From: Lachnospiraceae bacterium
Lineage (GTDB): Bacteria; Bacillota; Clostridia; Lachnospirales; Lachnospiraceae
Length of the DNA stretch: 64,000 nucleotides
Direction: 5' to 3'
Assembly: GCA_022845955.1 (NCBI GenBank)
Contig: AP025576.1
Location: forward strand, 4,650,001 to 4,714,000
Positions 1 through 9,681 of the stretch are shown in pieces. The notes under the pieces are model-generated. The model saw only the letters and a program-made list of their open reading frames with translations. It searched no databases and was not told the origin of the DNA. The position numbers and the translations under genes were made by a program. Position 1 is the stretch's first letter. Each line of letters begins with the position of its first letter.

Positions 1-527
1 GCAGATTCCTTTATTGCTTTGGGAATATTTCTAAAAAAATTAATTATAAGTATTACATTGAACACGGGCACCGCACCGGGAAGGACAAGCGCCCAGATAC
101 TGTCCAGCATACCAAGGTTGCGGATCACAAAATACCATGGTACAACGCCGCCGTTAAACAACATGGTAAATATCAGAAGCCACATATATTTATCACGTGC
201 CGGAAATTGTCTGGTTTCCAGTGAAAGCGGATAAGCCATAAGCACAGTCAGCAGCATATTTATGAGCACTCCCAGAAAAACCCTCTTTACTGACATCCAA
301 AAGGATAAAAAGAACCTTTTTTCCTGAAGTAAGTAAACATAAGAGTCGAACGTAAAGTCAACAGGCCATAAGGATACTTTTCCGGCTATTGCCGCTTCCT
401 TCCCGCTAAAGGAAAGTGCCAGCACATTAATTAATGGAAGTATACAGATAACAAAAATAAAAAGGCTAAGAATAAGAACAAAGGCATCCACAATACGGTT
501 CTCCAACGACTTATATTGTTTTTTCAT
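1..527 (-). CDS. ABC sugar transporter permease, LplC/YtcP type (3' part lost at window edge)
   Basis: Inner-membrane permease of a carbohydrate ABC importer. About 175 codons are visible. The first membrane segment (about residues 14-35) is followed by the family-typical LSFSGKEAA and SLWPVDFT stretches, then LLIFTMLFNGGVVP. The frame runs off the window just as the cytoplasmic EAA loop begins (IPKAIKES). The ATG at 527 has a GGAGGG site 3-4 bases upstream. It starts 8 bases after the stop of the partner LplB-type permease and is the last visible gene of the kinase/regulator/binding-protein/permease cluster. LplC and LplB permeases form the heterodimeric channel in this family. The substrate is unknown, and plant or host oligosaccharides are usual for relatives. 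Confidence 0.93.
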   Translation of the reverse strand, partial: MKKQYKSLENRIVDAFVLILSLFIFVICILPLINVLALSFSGKEAAIAGKVSLWPVDFTFDSYVYLLQEKRFFLSFWMSVKRVFLGVLINMLLTVLMAYPLSLETRQFPARDKYMWLLIFTMLFNGGVVPWYFVIRNLGMLDSIWALVLPGAVPVFNVILIINFFRNIPKAIKES

Positions 528-535
528 ATTCCCTC

Positions 536-1456
536 CTAAAAAATCCTGTAATTTGCAAACTTATCCGCCAATTTATAGGAAGTAAAAATTAAAATAAAAC
601 TGACCACCGACTTCAATAGCCCTACGGCCGTAGCCAGAGAAAACTGGGCATTCATGAAACCCATACGATATACATAGGTATCTATAATATCTCCGGTCCG
701 ATATACAATAGGACTATATAAATTATAGATTTGATCGAAACCAGCATTCAAAATATTGGCAATATTCAGCGTAGCTACCAGAACAATCGTCTGTCGGATG
801 CCCGGCAGTGTGATATGCCAGATTTTCCTCAGTCTTCCAGCACCATCCATTTCAGCGGCCTCATATAATTCTGTATTAATTCCAGCCAATGCCGCGATGA
901 AAATAACTGCGTTATAACCAAATTCTTTCCATACCTCGCTGAAGATTACTACCGGCTGAAAAGTAGTATTACTTCCTAAAAATATAATAGGTTCCTTCAA
1001 AATCCCCAGTCCCTGCAGTACCTGATTCATAATCCCGTTTGAGTCCAGCATATCCCTAAATATGGTAGCGAGTATAACCCATGATAAGAAATGCGGCAGA
1101 TAAGCTACTGTCTGAACAATCTTTTTTGCCTTTACCACTCTCAGTTCATTAAGCAGAATAGCAAAAAAAATGGAAGCAACCAGTGTCAGTACTATTTTCC
1201 CTACAGCTATAACTAATGTATTTCTGAATATATACATGGTATCGGGCAATTGAAACATATACTTAAAATTTTCAAGCCCCACCCATTCCGATCCCCGGAT
1301 TCCCATCGTAGGTACAAAATCCTGAAAAGCTATTACTATTCCCAGCATAGGTATAATTGAAAAAATAAACAAACAAACCGTCCCGGGAAATAGCATAAGA
1401 TGATACGGTAAAGTATTTATTTTCTTCTTTTCCCTATTTCTGATTCGTTTATGCAT
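536..1456 (-). CDS. ABC sugar transporter permease, LplB/YtcP-partner type
   Basis: Membrane permease of about 306 residues with the usual six-segment layout of this subfamily. It begins with a basic N-terminus, then PGTVCLFIFSIIPMLG as the first membrane segment and AFQDFVP. The cytoplasmic EAA loop (EAAEMDGAGRLRKIW, about residues 199-215), which docks the ATPase, is intact. An upstream TTG at 1462 is possible, but the ATG at 1456 has AGGAGG six bases away and is preferred. It lies between the binding protein (stop at 1584) and the LplC-type permease and should form the channel with the latter. No ATPase gene is nearby, so a shared MsmX-type ATPase is inferred. Confidence 0.95.
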   Translation of the reverse strand: MHKRIRNREKKKINTLPYHLMLFPGTVCLFIFSIIPMLGIVIAFQDFVPTMGIRGSEWVGLENFKYMFQLPDTMYIFRNTLVIAVGKIVLTLVASIFFAILLNELRVVKAKKIVQTVAYLPHFLSWVILATIFRDMLDSNGIMNQVLQGLGILKEPIIFLGSNTTFQPVVIFSEVWKEFGYNAVIFIAALAGINTELYEAAEMDGAGRLRKIWHITLPGIRQTIVLVATLNIANILNAGFDQIYNLYSPIVYRTGDIIDTYVYRMGFMNAQFSLATAVGLLKSVVSFILIFTSYKLADKFANYRIF

Positions 1457-1583
1457 AAGCAACCTCCTGTTTCATCCGATTTCAGAAATGGAAAAGTGCA
1501 TCTGCCGAATCACAGCTGTTTATGGGGCACTATGATCAGTAGACGCACAAACTTCCATTTAACTAACATGTAGTTATATTCTG

Positions 1584-3266
1584 TTACTTGGATGATACCA
1601 TCTCTTGCAGTTCTGCGGTAATTTCGTCACCTCCCAGTGATTTCCACTGCTCTACAAACTTATCAAATTCTTCAATAGGCTTTTCTCCTAAAATAATCTG
1701 TAGAAAGGTTTCATCCTCCAGCTTCTCCAGAGTTGCCCACTTTTTATCCATGGTCTCGGATTGGGCATACGTTGCCGCGTATACACGATTCATATGGTTT
1801 TCAGCCTGTACAATAGCATCCGCTCCCTTATACCAGCAATATCCGTTTGCCTGGGTCTGCTGAGCAGCCTGCTGTATCCCGTTTTCCTTTACGTATTCCC
1901 AAGAATCATATAATGGCTGAAGTCCTACATTCAGTTCATCATATGTAATTTCTCCGTCGATTACTGAATTTAACCCAATTGCAATCTTTTCCTTATCATC
2001 ATAAGTAGTCATCAGTACAGAAAAAGGAAACATGGTCCAACTCTGATAGGAATCTTCCTCTGGCAACGGTATCCGTTTCTGGTTAGAGTCCACACACCTT
2101 TGCATATTCATGGTTTTAATAACTGCTTCCAAATGAGGATAATCCTTTCGAACCACCAGATATGTTGTACTGGGATTCATCATATGTACGTTGTATATTC
2201 CTTCTTCATCAAGAGGAACCGCATAAATATTCCATTTGACATCGCCATCTGATTTCCACATATCTGACAACGGCCATTGAAGATTCCACCAGGAGCCAAA
2301 GAATATTCCTCCCTGTCCGCTGGTTACCAGTTCATTACACTGATCCGAGTCCTTAACTGCAAAATCCTTATCTATGATACCCTCAGCTACCAGTTTTGCT
2401 ATATTTTCAAGAGCCGTACGGGTTTCCGGTTTAATAGAACCATACGTAATATTGCCGCTGTCATCTGCTACCCACATTTCCGGATAAGATTGATACAAGG
2501 CAAACAGAGCATCCAGTCCATACATATTATTCCCTACACTTACTATGGATTTGGATGCAACCAGTCCCATGGAACCTTTTTTCTCCTTAAATGCCTTTAC
2601 AATATTACATATATCATCCAGTGTTTCTGGCTCTTCCAGTCCCAGTTCTTCCATCCAATCCCCTCTTACATAAAGAAGCGGAATACCGTCTGCACCCGGA
2701 TTAATATTAGGCATTGCCATCAGTTTCCCATCAAAGGTAGCACTGGCAAGAGCGATTCCATTTGTACTGTCATATGCTTCTTTCAACTGGTCAGAAGCAA
2801 ATGTATTATAGGCCTCCGTCAGATCTGCAACCAGACCTGCCTTCACTAACTGTCTCATCTGCGGTTCCGTTACGGTCATAACATCCGGTAAATCTCCCGT
2901 TGAAATAACGAGTGCGGATTTTTGGTTATAGGCTTCTGCCCCAACTGCTGTCCATTCATACTCATAATCAATATTCAGCTGTTCTTCAAACCATCGGAGA
3001 ACGTAATTATCTCCCGATGTATCACCATTCTCATAGGTATCGGATGCATTTTCGCTTTTACCGATTTTTATTGTAACCTTTTCTTCTAATGGTTTGAATC
3101 CATCGTCATCTTCAGCCCTTACATAGGCCTCCCCGTCCCCAGCTGCACCTGCATCATTCGCCTCAGCGTTTGTCTGCGACGGTTGGGAATCCGTTTTAGC
3201 TGTACATCCCATCATTGAAATAATCATTACGCCTGCAAGTAATACTGCTACAATCCTCTTCTTCAT
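1584..3266 (-). CDS. Extracellular sugar-binding lipoprotein (ABC importer)
   Basis: Solute-binding protein of about 560 residues that captures a carbohydrate outside the membrane and passes it to the two permeases downstream. A lipoprotein signal is clear: basic start, hydrophobic core, lipobox SMMGC with Cys21 as the lipid anchor, then a Ser/Asn/Gly/Glu-rich linker. The large size matches the LplA/YtcQ group rather than the roughly 430-residue MalE group. The frame is open 20 codons further upstream, but the ATG at 3266 follows GGAGATGG and directly starts the signal peptide. The conserved C-terminal motif FDKFVEQWKSLGGDEI is shared with the binding proteins of clusters II and IV, so these are paralogues. 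The substrate is unknown. Confidence 0.95.
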   Translation of the reverse strand: MKKRIVAVLLAGVMIISMMGCTAKTDSQPSQTNAEANDAGAAGDGEAYVRAEDDDGFKPLEEKVTIKIGKSENASDTYENGDTSGDNYVLRWFEEQLNIDYEYEWTAVGAEAYNQKSALVISTGDLPDVMTVTEPQMRQLVKAGLVADLTEAYNTFASDQLKEAYDSTNGIALASATFDGKLMAMPNINPGADGIPLLYVRGDWMEELGLEEPETLDDICNIVKAFKEKKGSMGLVASKSIVSVGNNMYGLDALFALYQSYPEMWVADDSGNITYGSIKPETRTALENIAKLVAEGIIDKDFAVKDSDQCNELVTSGQGGIFFGSWWNLQWPLSDMWKSDGDVKWNIYAVPLDEEGIYNVHMMNPSTTYLVVRKDYPHLEAVIKTMNMQRCVDSNQKRIPLPEEDSYQSWTMFPFSVLMTTYDDKEKIAIGLNSVIDGEITYDELNVGLQPLYDSWEYVKENGIQQAAQQTQANGYCWYKGADAIVQAENHMNRVYAATYAQSETMDKKWATLEKLEDETFLQIILGEKPIEEFDKFVEQWKSLGGDEITAELQEMVSSK

Positions 3267-3348
3267 ATTTCCATCTCCTTGTGCAGTGTTGTCAACTACA
3301 CAAGTAATTGTACAATGATAATACACAAATACATATGGAATATGGTTC

Positions 3349-4794
3349 CTAATTTGGTAATATTTTTTCTGTCATGCTTTTTCTGTATTTACTGGGGGAT
3401 ATTCCCGTATTTTTTTTGAAGGCCTTAAGGAAATAAAAATAATCATGATATCCAACACGTTCGGCTATTTCTTCAATGGACAGCTTTTCATTCAGCAACA
3501 ATTCTTTTGCTTTCTGAATCCGTTTGCCCGTAAGGTATTCGGAAAAAGGCATTCCAAGTTCTTTCCGCAGAATGTTACTTAAATACCCCCTGCTTACTCC
3601 AAATTCCTCTGCCAAATCACCTAACGCACTATTGTTTTCCACACTTTCTCCTTTTACACGCATGACAATGGAATACAACAGGCTATTAGTGACATCATCC
3701 CGCCTTCCAAGATATTCCGCCACCGCATCTCGGATATATGCAAAAAAATGTGTGATATCATGAAATTGTTCATCTATTTGATAATAATTAAAATATTCAA
3801 ATGCAGCACCATCCGCATTCAGCTTTATTGCAAGTTGATTATATAGTAGCGAAAGTTGATCCACATAAATTCTGCCTTCTTTCATCTCACTTTCCAGTTC
3901 ATCGAAAACAACCCGTAATTGGCTAATATTTTTATCTTCCACCGCCTGATTAATCTGCAATAAATACTCCTTTACCTTTATCCTCCCACTTTCTCTGTTT
4001 TTCATAAAATCGAGAAATCCCCGGCCAATACAAAGACTCTGTGTACACAAAGCAATATTGGATTCTTCCATTAGCTCACCCAACTGCTCACTGCTGTAGG
4101 CCCTCATGCTGCCGCCTGCCGATCTGATGGTCGAAAATATATTACTAATTAATTCATATACTTCTTCTTCCTTCAGTTTTTCTGGATATCGAATAAAAAC
4201 AATAACTCTGTTTTTATCCCTGGGCATAGAAAAATAGAAAAACTGTTCCTGGTCCAGTATGCCATTCTTCTCCTTCTGCCATTCTTCAGTCAGTAATAGT
4301 GAAATACACTGGTATACAAATGCCTGTCCGTCTTCTCCCGGATACATTTTATGAAAACAATCTGTCTGTACATGGAATACCCTTTCCAGATTCTGCAGTT
4401 TGTTATCTTCATCCTGCTCATTATTCAGCCTTTCCAAGGTAACGCTCATGATATCCTTAAGGCGCTTTTCTTCTATTGGCTTAAGCAGATAATCCAACGC
4501 TCCTAAACGCAATGCCCGCTGTACATATGAAAATTCTGCATAGCCACTCACAAAAATAACTTTGCTGTCTATTCCGCAGGCATTCATTTTCTCTATAAGT
4601 TCAAGTCCATCCATTCCCGGCATACGTATATCCGTAATCAATACATCCGGCTGTAATTCAACCAACATTTCAAGTGCTTCTATACCATTCTCCGCTGTAC
4701 CTGAAACACGGAAGGGAAGCTTTATTTTCTCTAACAACTGCTTGATTCCCAATATAACCCATCTCTCATCATCTGCAATTAATACTGTATACAT
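3349..4794 (-). CDS. Response regulator, YesN type (receiver plus AraC DNA-binding domain)
   Basis: Cytoplasmic transcription factor of 481 residues. The receiver is N-terminal: acidic pair D8-D9, phosphoacceptor D55 in LITDIRMPG, and Lys in DYLLKPI. A roughly 230-residue middle region of no recognised family follows, then an AraC-type double helix-turn-helix at about 375-475 (LAEEFGVSRGYLSN and IEEIAERVGYHDYFYFLKAFKK). It lies 12 bases downstream of the YesM-type kinase and upstream of the binding-protein gene. Phosphorylation by that kinase probably switches on the transporter operon that follows. The middle region makes it longer than the short YesN copies in clusters II and V. Confidence 0.95.
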   Translation of the reverse strand: MYTVLIADDERWVILGIKQLLEKIKLPFRVSGTAENGIEALEMLVELQPDVLITDIRMPGMDGLELIEKMNACGIDSKVIFVSGYAEFSYVQRALRLGALDYLLKPIEEKRLKDIMSVTLERLNNEQDEDNKLQNLERVFHVQTDCFHKMYPGEDGQAFVYQCISLLLTEEWQKEKNGILDQEQFFYFSMPRDKNRVIVFIRYPEKLKEEEVYELISNIFSTIRSAGGSMRAYSSEQLGELMEESNIALCTQSLCIGRGFLDFMKNRESGRIKVKEYLLQINQAVEDKNISQLRVVFDELESEMKEGRIYVDQLSLLYNQLAIKLNADGAAFEYFNYYQIDEQFHDITHFFAYIRDAVAEYLGRRDDVTNSLLYSIVMRVKGESVENNSALGDLAEEFGVSRGYLSNILRKELGMPFSEYLTGKRIQKAKELLLNEKLSIEEIAERVGYHDYFYFLKAFKKNTGISPSKYRKSMTEKILPN

Positions 4795-4806
4795 ATACCC
4801 TCCCTC

Positions 4807-6513
4807 TCATACCGTTTCGGCAAAGCCAATTTCTACTTTTGTTCCTTTTCCCTTTTCGCTGAAAATAAATATATTCATATTACTTTCATATACCAGTTTA
4901 AGGCGCTGAAAGATATTAACCAAACCTATGCTCTGACTTCCATTTTCACTTCCGATTTCCTCATTCTTCATTGAGTACCTAACCTGCTCCAACCTTTTGT
5001 CACTGATACCACATCCATTATCTTCTACACTTAAATAAATCCATTTCTCAGGCCGCTTTTCCTCTTTTTGATAAATCTTTATGTTTACTTTTCCGCCATC
5101 CAGCATAGGCTCCAACCCATGAAAAACCGCATTTTCAACCAGAGGCTGCAAAATCAGCTTAATCATTTTCTTTTCCAGCAGTCTCTCATCTACATCTAAG
5201 TTAATACGTATTTTAGAAAAACGACATTCTATTATTTTGCTATATTCCCGGATATAATTGATCTCATCCCGGATATATACTATATTTTCTCCTTTAACCG
5301 CATAACGAAGGACATTGGACAGAGCTACCGTCAATTCAGAAACATCCTCACAGCCCTGATACATAGCCATAGCTCTGATACATTCCAATGTATTGTATAA
5401 AAAATGGGGATTAATCTGATTTCTGTATGCCAGTATCTCCATTTGTTTTTTTGCAAGCTGGGTTTCGTATATTTTCTTTTGAGAATCCTGAATGGCTTGG
5501 TTCATGGTATCTCTTTCGTCCAACATTCGGTTCAGATTACGGGCTAAAGTTCCTATTTCATTACTGTTTTGAAAACACATACGTTCTTCCGTATGTGTAG
5601 GATTCCGCTTTACAAATAAATCAATTTGATGGAGCGGGTTAATTATCGCCCTATAGCAAAAACAAACCAGCAGTATCAATATTCCTATAGAAAAAAAGTA
5701 AAGCATCTGCATTTCTCTGTTAAGAAAATCCATGCCTTGAACCAACTCCGCGATGGGTACATAGCTGATTATGGTCCAGCCATTGCGTTTCACCTTTATC
5801 TCCGAAACATGATATCTGTTCTTATTGCTGTTCCAATTCTGCAAAAAGCCGCTATTATTTTCTGCCAGAGTATTTTGTGCAAGAATATCCCATTCTTTAT
5901 CCACCAGATAGAGATATGTATTATCGGTTATTTTTACTTCATTGAGGAATTCTGTAATATTTCCAATTGAAACGTAAAAAATACAAACTCCAAGTTTAGT
6001 AAAATACTGTATATTTTTCAGATCATAAATCGGATAATAAATTGCGTACTTTATCATGCCGCCATCATTAGTAAGTATCCGATCGGAGAACCGGATCGTA
6101 TTGATATCCTCAGGATTAACATCCTCCTGGTAACGTTTTCCCACACCGATCCTTTTTTCCCCTTCCATATCATACAATTCAATACCTGCAATATTGTCGT
6201 TTGAAATAAGTGAATTGATCATAACATCCTTCAGATCTTCCTGCACTGAACGTTGATTTTGTTCTTCTTTGAAATAGGAATAAACTGTAGGATTATATGC
6301 CAGATTAGACATCAGATTTTCCATAGAAATAAATGCTTCATCCATTTTACCCTCTAACTGCATGAGGGTATTCTCATTAAGCTGTAGCGTGCTTTCTCTG
6401 GTAACTTTTTTTGCATTATACTGATTCATCGCAAAGACAGCAGTTACAATTATCAGAAGTAACAAAATAAATGCAAGGAACTGCATAAATAGATTTTCTC
6501 TTATTTTTTTCAC
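4807..6513 (-). CDS. Sensor histidine kinase, YesM type
   Basis: Membrane sensor of 568 residues. A membrane segment at about 10-28 is followed by an extracellular sensing domain of about 240 residues and a second segment (MLYFFSIGILILLVCFCY). Then come a HAMP-like linker, the His_kinase block QINPHFLYNTLECIRAM with the phosphoacceptor His, and the ATP-binding domain (VENAVFHGLEP, VEDNGCGIS). Translation starts at GTG 6513, preceded by GAGAGGGG. It is the first gene of its cluster behind a good promoter. By analogy with the family it senses an extracellular sugar or a sugar-loaded binding protein and phosphorylates the regulator at 3349-4794. The ligand is unknown. Confidence 0.95.
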   Translation of the reverse strand: MKKIRENLFMQFLAFILLLLIIVTAVFAMNQYNAKKVTRESTLQLNENTLMQLEGKMDEAFISMENLMSNLAYNPTVYSYFKEEQNQRSVQEDLKDVMINSLISNDNIAGIELYDMEGEKRIGVGKRYQEDVNPEDINTIRFSDRILTNDGGMIKYAIYYPIYDLKNIQYFTKLGVCIFYVSIGNITEFLNEVKITDNTYLYLVDKEWDILAQNTLAENNSGFLQNWNSNKNRYHVSEIKVKRNGWTIISYVPIAELVQGMDFLNREMQMLYFFSIGILILLVCFCYRAIINPLHQIDLFVKRNPTHTEERMCFQNSNEIGTLARNLNRMLDERDTMNQAIQDSQKKIYETQLAKKQMEILAYRNQINPHFLYNTLECIRAMAMYQGCEDVSELTVALSNVLRYAVKGENIVYIRDEINYIREYSKIIECRFSKIRINLDVDERLLEKKMIKLILQPLVENAVFHGLEPMLDGGKVNIKIYQKEEKRPEKWIYLSVEDNGCGISDKRLEQVRYSMKNEEIGSENGSQSIGLVNIFQRLKLVYESNMNIFIFSEKGKGTKVEIGFAETV

Positions 6514-6573
6514 TTTTACCCCTCTCGCCAGCCTTGTCTTTTAACAGAATCAGTCAATACCATATTTAAGTCA

Positions 6574-6602
6574 ATTATAATCTATTTTGGTAATCTGTTC
6601 AA
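6574..6602 (-). promoter_or_regulatory. Sigma-A type promoter for the cluster I kinase
   Basis: On the minus strand TTGAAC (6597-6602) and TATAAT (6574-6579) are separated by 17 bases, about 60 bases upstream of the kinase GTG. Both hexamers are close to consensus, so cluster I is probably transcribed from here through to the permeases. Confidence 0.7.
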
Positions 6603-6669
6603 TAAATACGGTTACAGGTACTGTCGAGAGGAGAATTCAAATCCTAAATCACTGACAAGGAAATACGAT

Positions 6670-7017
6670 TTACACACACATCCCAAAGCTCACCGCAAGA
6701 GCCTTGTCCACCTCATACAGAAAACGGTTATCCACTTTTCCTATGTATTCCTTAAGCCTTGTCCGATCAATGGTGCGTATCTGTTCCATCAGGATTATGG
6801 AATCCTTACGAAGGCCGTATTTTGATTCCCCAAGGGGTATATGTGTGGGCAGCGGATGTTTGCCGGTCTGGCTGGTAATCGCCGCTATGATTACGGTTGG
6901 GCTGTAGCGGTTCCCCGTATCATTCTGTATGACCAGAACCGGACGGATACCTCCCTGTTCCGAACCTACCACGGGACGCAGGTCTGCATAGTACAGATCG
7001 CCTTTATTAATATTCAT
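6670..7017 (-). CDS. mazF: MazF/EndoA-type mRNA interferase toxin, no antitoxin gene beside it
   Basis: Small protein of 115 residues matching the PemK/MazF toxin family, which cleaves mRNA at short sequence motifs. The start MNINKGDLYYADL, the GSEQGGIRPVLVIQND block with its conserved Arg, the central TSQTGK and the C-terminal helix all match the Firmicute EndoA form at full length. The ribosome site TAAGGAGG lies 7 bases from the ATG. Upstream lie 98 bases without an open frame long enough for an antitoxin, and then the end of a response regulator. A MazE-like partner is therefore absent here, which is unusual because the antitoxin gene normally precedes the toxin. It may be inactive, or controlled by an antitoxin encoded elsewhere. 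Confidence 0.92.
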   Translation of the reverse strand: MNINKGDLYYADLRPVVGSEQGGIRPVLVIQNDTGNRYSPTVIIAAITSQTGKHPLPTHIPLGESKYGLRKDSIILMEQIRTIDRTRLKEYIGKVDNRFLYEVDKALAVSFGMCV

Positions 7018-7115
7018 TGTGTTTCCTCCTTACAAGACTGTTTCTTATAGGAGGAGTGTTGACCGGCTTTTTGCCCTTTATTCAATATAATTATACTTTC
7101 CGATAAAAATGGCGT

Positions 7116-7889
7116 TTACCGGGCTGCCGGACCATGATCCTCTTCCGGAACCTTCTTCACCGTCCTGCGGTATTCCACAGGCGTCACACCGAACTTTTCT
7201 TTAAACAGCCTGGAAAAATACTGGCTTTTCCGGTAGCCGATGAGTTCCATCACCTCATGGATTTTCAGTTCGGTCTGCTCCAGAAGTTCCGCCGCCTTCT
7301 GCATCCTGATATCCGTGATATAACCGGATACATTCCTGTCCGTTACCTCTTTAAATACTTTGGACAGATAAGCCGGATGGAGATGGACGGCTTCCCCCAG
7401 TACATCCAGGGAAAGCGGCTGATCGAAGTTTTCATATATGTAATTTTTCACATAGGAAATCAGCGCGTTTTTATCACCCGCCAGGCAGATTTTGTCCTCC
7501 CCTTTTTTCTTCTCCTTCACAAAATTCTTCTGCAGGATGCGTTCCAGGGTTTCCTCCAGGTCGCCCTTCAGGACGGGTTTTACCAGATATTCCGACACCC
7601 CGTAACGCAGCGCCTGTTTGGCATATTCGAATTCACTGTAACCGGATATAATAATCACCTTTGTCGGGTATTTCTTCTCCTCAATGAATGCGGACAAATC
7701 AAGCCCTGATATGCGCGGCATTTTAATATCGGTTATCAGAAGCTCCGGCACAAATTCCTGAAGAATATCCCTGGCCATGGAACCGCCGTTTGCGGTGAAA
7801 ACCTGATCAAATCCGTATTCCTTCCAATCCAACAGCTTTTGTATATATTCCGCCATATATAATTCATCATCAGCAATCAACAGCTTCAT
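7116..7889 (-). CDS. Response regulator, short YesN type (receiver plus AraC)
   Basis: Cytoplasmic regulator of about 257 residues. The receiver has D7-D8, phosphoacceptor D54 (LITDIKMPR) and Lys in SEYLVKPVL. A short linker leads straight to an AraC double helix-turn-helix (LDVLGEAVHLHPAYLSKVF and IHEVMELIGYRKSQYFSRLFK). The frame is open 29 codons upstream, but the ATG at 7889 has GAGGGCGG before it and begins the receiver directly. It overlaps the 3' end of the paired kinase by 20 bases, which implies translational coupling. It is the last gene of cluster II and probably activates the upstream permease/binding-protein genes. Confidence 0.94.
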   Translation of the reverse strand: MKLLIADDELYMAEYIQKLLDWKEYGFDQVFTANGGSMARDILQEFVPELLITDIKMPRISGLDLSAFIEEKKYPTKVIIISGYSEFEYAKQALRYGVSEYLVKPVLKGDLEETLERILQKNFVKEKKKGEDKICLAGDKNALISYVKNYIYENFDQPLSLDVLGEAVHLHPAYLSKVFKEVTDRNVSGYITDIRMQKAAELLEQTELKIHEVMELIGYRKSQYFSRLFKEKFGVTPVEYRRTVKKVPEEDHGPAAR

Positions 7890-9558
7890 TATCCGCCCTC
7901 TTCGGTAAAATGGTAAAGGAAACCAGCAGGCCTCCCCAAATGCTCCTGCCGAACCGCAGTCCCGCAGAACCATCATAATAATTAATCAGCCTTTGGTTTA
8001 CATTCCACAGCCCGACGCTTTCTTCCTCATCCCGGTTCTTTTTATTCAGGTTTTCCAGCAGATGTCCTATCTCCTTTTCGGACATCCCGTCCCCGTCATC
8101 TGAAATCTCAAATCGGACGGAGCCGTCCGGCAGCTTATAGATTTTAACAAACAGATACTTGGCATGTTCCCTTTCTTCTATAGCATGTTCGATGGCATTT
8201 TCGATGATGGGCTGCAGAATCAGGGGAATGATCGGTGTATCATACAGGGACTCGGAGACATTTATATTATAGGTTATGCTTTTACGCATAGCCATAATGG
8301 ACAAATAGGCTTTTGCATAGGAAACCTCTTCCCCGATGCTTGTAATTGCCTTCTTTTTGGTACAGTACCTGTAATAGCCGGCCAGATGGACTGCCATTTC
8401 CGTTACGGCCTCCGGTTTATCCGCCACTGTCACGATATAGGAAAGACTGTTATAGAGAAAATGGGGATGGATCTGAAGCTGCAGCTGGCGCAGCTCCGCC
8501 TGGTTCCTGAGCTGCTGTTCTTTAATCGTGGATAACACCAAATCGCCGATCCGGGATACCATCTGATTGAATTGCTGGAAAACATAAGAGAATTCATTAT
8601 CCGGCAGCTCCTCAATCTGGGAGGTGAAGTCGCCGTCCTCCACCTGCCTGAGCTTTTCCGTAATTATTTTGAGCTGCAGCAGGATATTTTTGTAGTATAA
8701 TACCATAAAAACAAACCCGATAGCAAGAATTACCCCCAGAAGCCTTGCTGTTATCCCCATCATATCCATGATAGGTTTTCTCATTTCATTCAGGGGATAA
8801 TAGGCGATGAGCTCCAGCCCGTTCCGTACGGCTCCTGATTTGATAATCTGGTACTTTTCGTTGGCAGCAGCCAGTTCAAAGGCTTCCTTATCCTGTTTAT
8901 CCGCCAGCCCTGTCAGCAGGGCCTGTTCCATACCGTCGGCGGAAAAAAGGCTTTGCCTGTCGGGAAACACAAGAAGAGTCCCTCCGGTTCCCATGCCTGA
9001 TGCCATGTTTTTTATCTTATAGAGGTGATCACGCTCCATTTTGATGAAGAGATAGGGTTGTTCTTCCGCCGGTACCCAGTCTGCCGAATAGCGCCTTACG
9101 AAATATACCTCTTTTTCCCAGTAAAACCACTTGTTATCCTCCGCCCTGTCCAGCATATTCCGGCTTACATCCGATTTATTCAATGTGGAGATGAGGTAGT
9201 TTGGTTCCGGCCAGTACAATATGAATTCCGACATGCCCACATTGCTCCTCTGGCGTCTGTTCAGGTATTCTTTGATATTTTTTACGCCCATGACATAGTC
9301 ATAGGGATCGTACTCCTCCATGACCATAAGCTGCAGCTCTTTAAAATCATTACTGTTTAGGATGCCATCCGCTTCTATCTCTATTTCATTGATTTTCTGT
9401 TCCAGAAGGGCCCTGGCATATTCCATCTGGATCTGCGCCACGCGCATAAGGGATTCCCTGAGGCTGACGGCACTATACTGGTATAAAATCAAAAAGCTCG
9501 CAATTATCATAATGAGAAAAAAACCAAATATAATAAAAATTGACTTTATTTTTTTCAT
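7870..9558 (-). CDS. Sensor histidine kinase, YesM type
   Basis: Membrane kinase of about 562 residues. It has an N-terminal membrane segment (SIFIIFGFFLIMIIASFLIL), an extracellular domain of about 250 residues, and a second segment near residue 280. A HAMP-like stretch follows, then the His box QIHPHFLYNSLSYIV and the ATP-binding motifs ENAIEHAIEE and ISDDGDGMS. The ATG at 9558 is preferred to a GTG two codons upstream because of its distance from AGGGTGG. It follows the binding-protein gene and overlaps its response regulator by 20 bases. The sensed ligand is probably the sugar carried by cluster II, which the sequence does not identify. Confidence 0.94.
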   Translation of the reverse strand: MKKIKSIFIIFGFFLIMIIASFLILYQYSAVSLRESLMRVAQIQMEYARALLEQKINEIEIEADGILNSNDFKELQLMVMEEYDPYDYVMGVKNIKEYLNRRQRSNVGMSEFILYWPEPNYLISTLNKSDVSRNMLDRAEDNKWFYWEKEVYFVRRYSADWVPAEEQPYLFIKMERDHLYKIKNMASGMGTGGTLLVFPDRQSLFSADGMEQALLTGLADKQDKEAFELAAANEKYQIIKSGAVRNGLELIAYYPLNEMRKPIMDMMGITARLLGVILAIGFVFMVLYYKNILLQLKIITEKLRQVEDGDFTSQIEELPDNEFSYVFQQFNQMVSRIGDLVLSTIKEQQLRNQAELRQLQLQIHPHFLYNSLSYIVTVADKPEAVTEMAVHLAGYYRYCTKKKAITSIGEEVSYAKAYLSIMAMRKSITYNINVSESLYDTPIIPLILQPIIENAIEHAIEEREHAKYLFVKIYKLPDGSVRFEISDDGDGMSEKEIGHLLENLNKKNRDEEESVGLWNVNQRLINYYDGSAGLRFGRSIWGGLLVSFTILPKRADNEAVDC

Positions 9559-9644
9559 ACCCACCCTATTACCGGATCCTCCGTCCGCCTTCGTCTTATC
9601 CCACAGAATTATACCAGGAATTCCTTATTTTTACTATAGATGCA

Positions 9645-9669
9645 GGGACTGTCAGCTTCTGACAGTCCC
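9645..9669 (-). terminator. Intergenic stem-loop after the cluster II binding-protein gene
   Basis: GGGACTGTCAG (9645-9655) and CTGACAGTCCC (9659-9669) form a perfect 11-bp stem with a 3-base loop, 12 bases after the binding-protein stop. No T-tract follows on the minus strand. It is therefore more likely a 3'-end stabiliser or weak attenuator, keeping transporter mRNA above kinase mRNA, than a full terminator. Confidence 0.55.
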
Positions 9670-9681
9670 GCGTATAACCAA

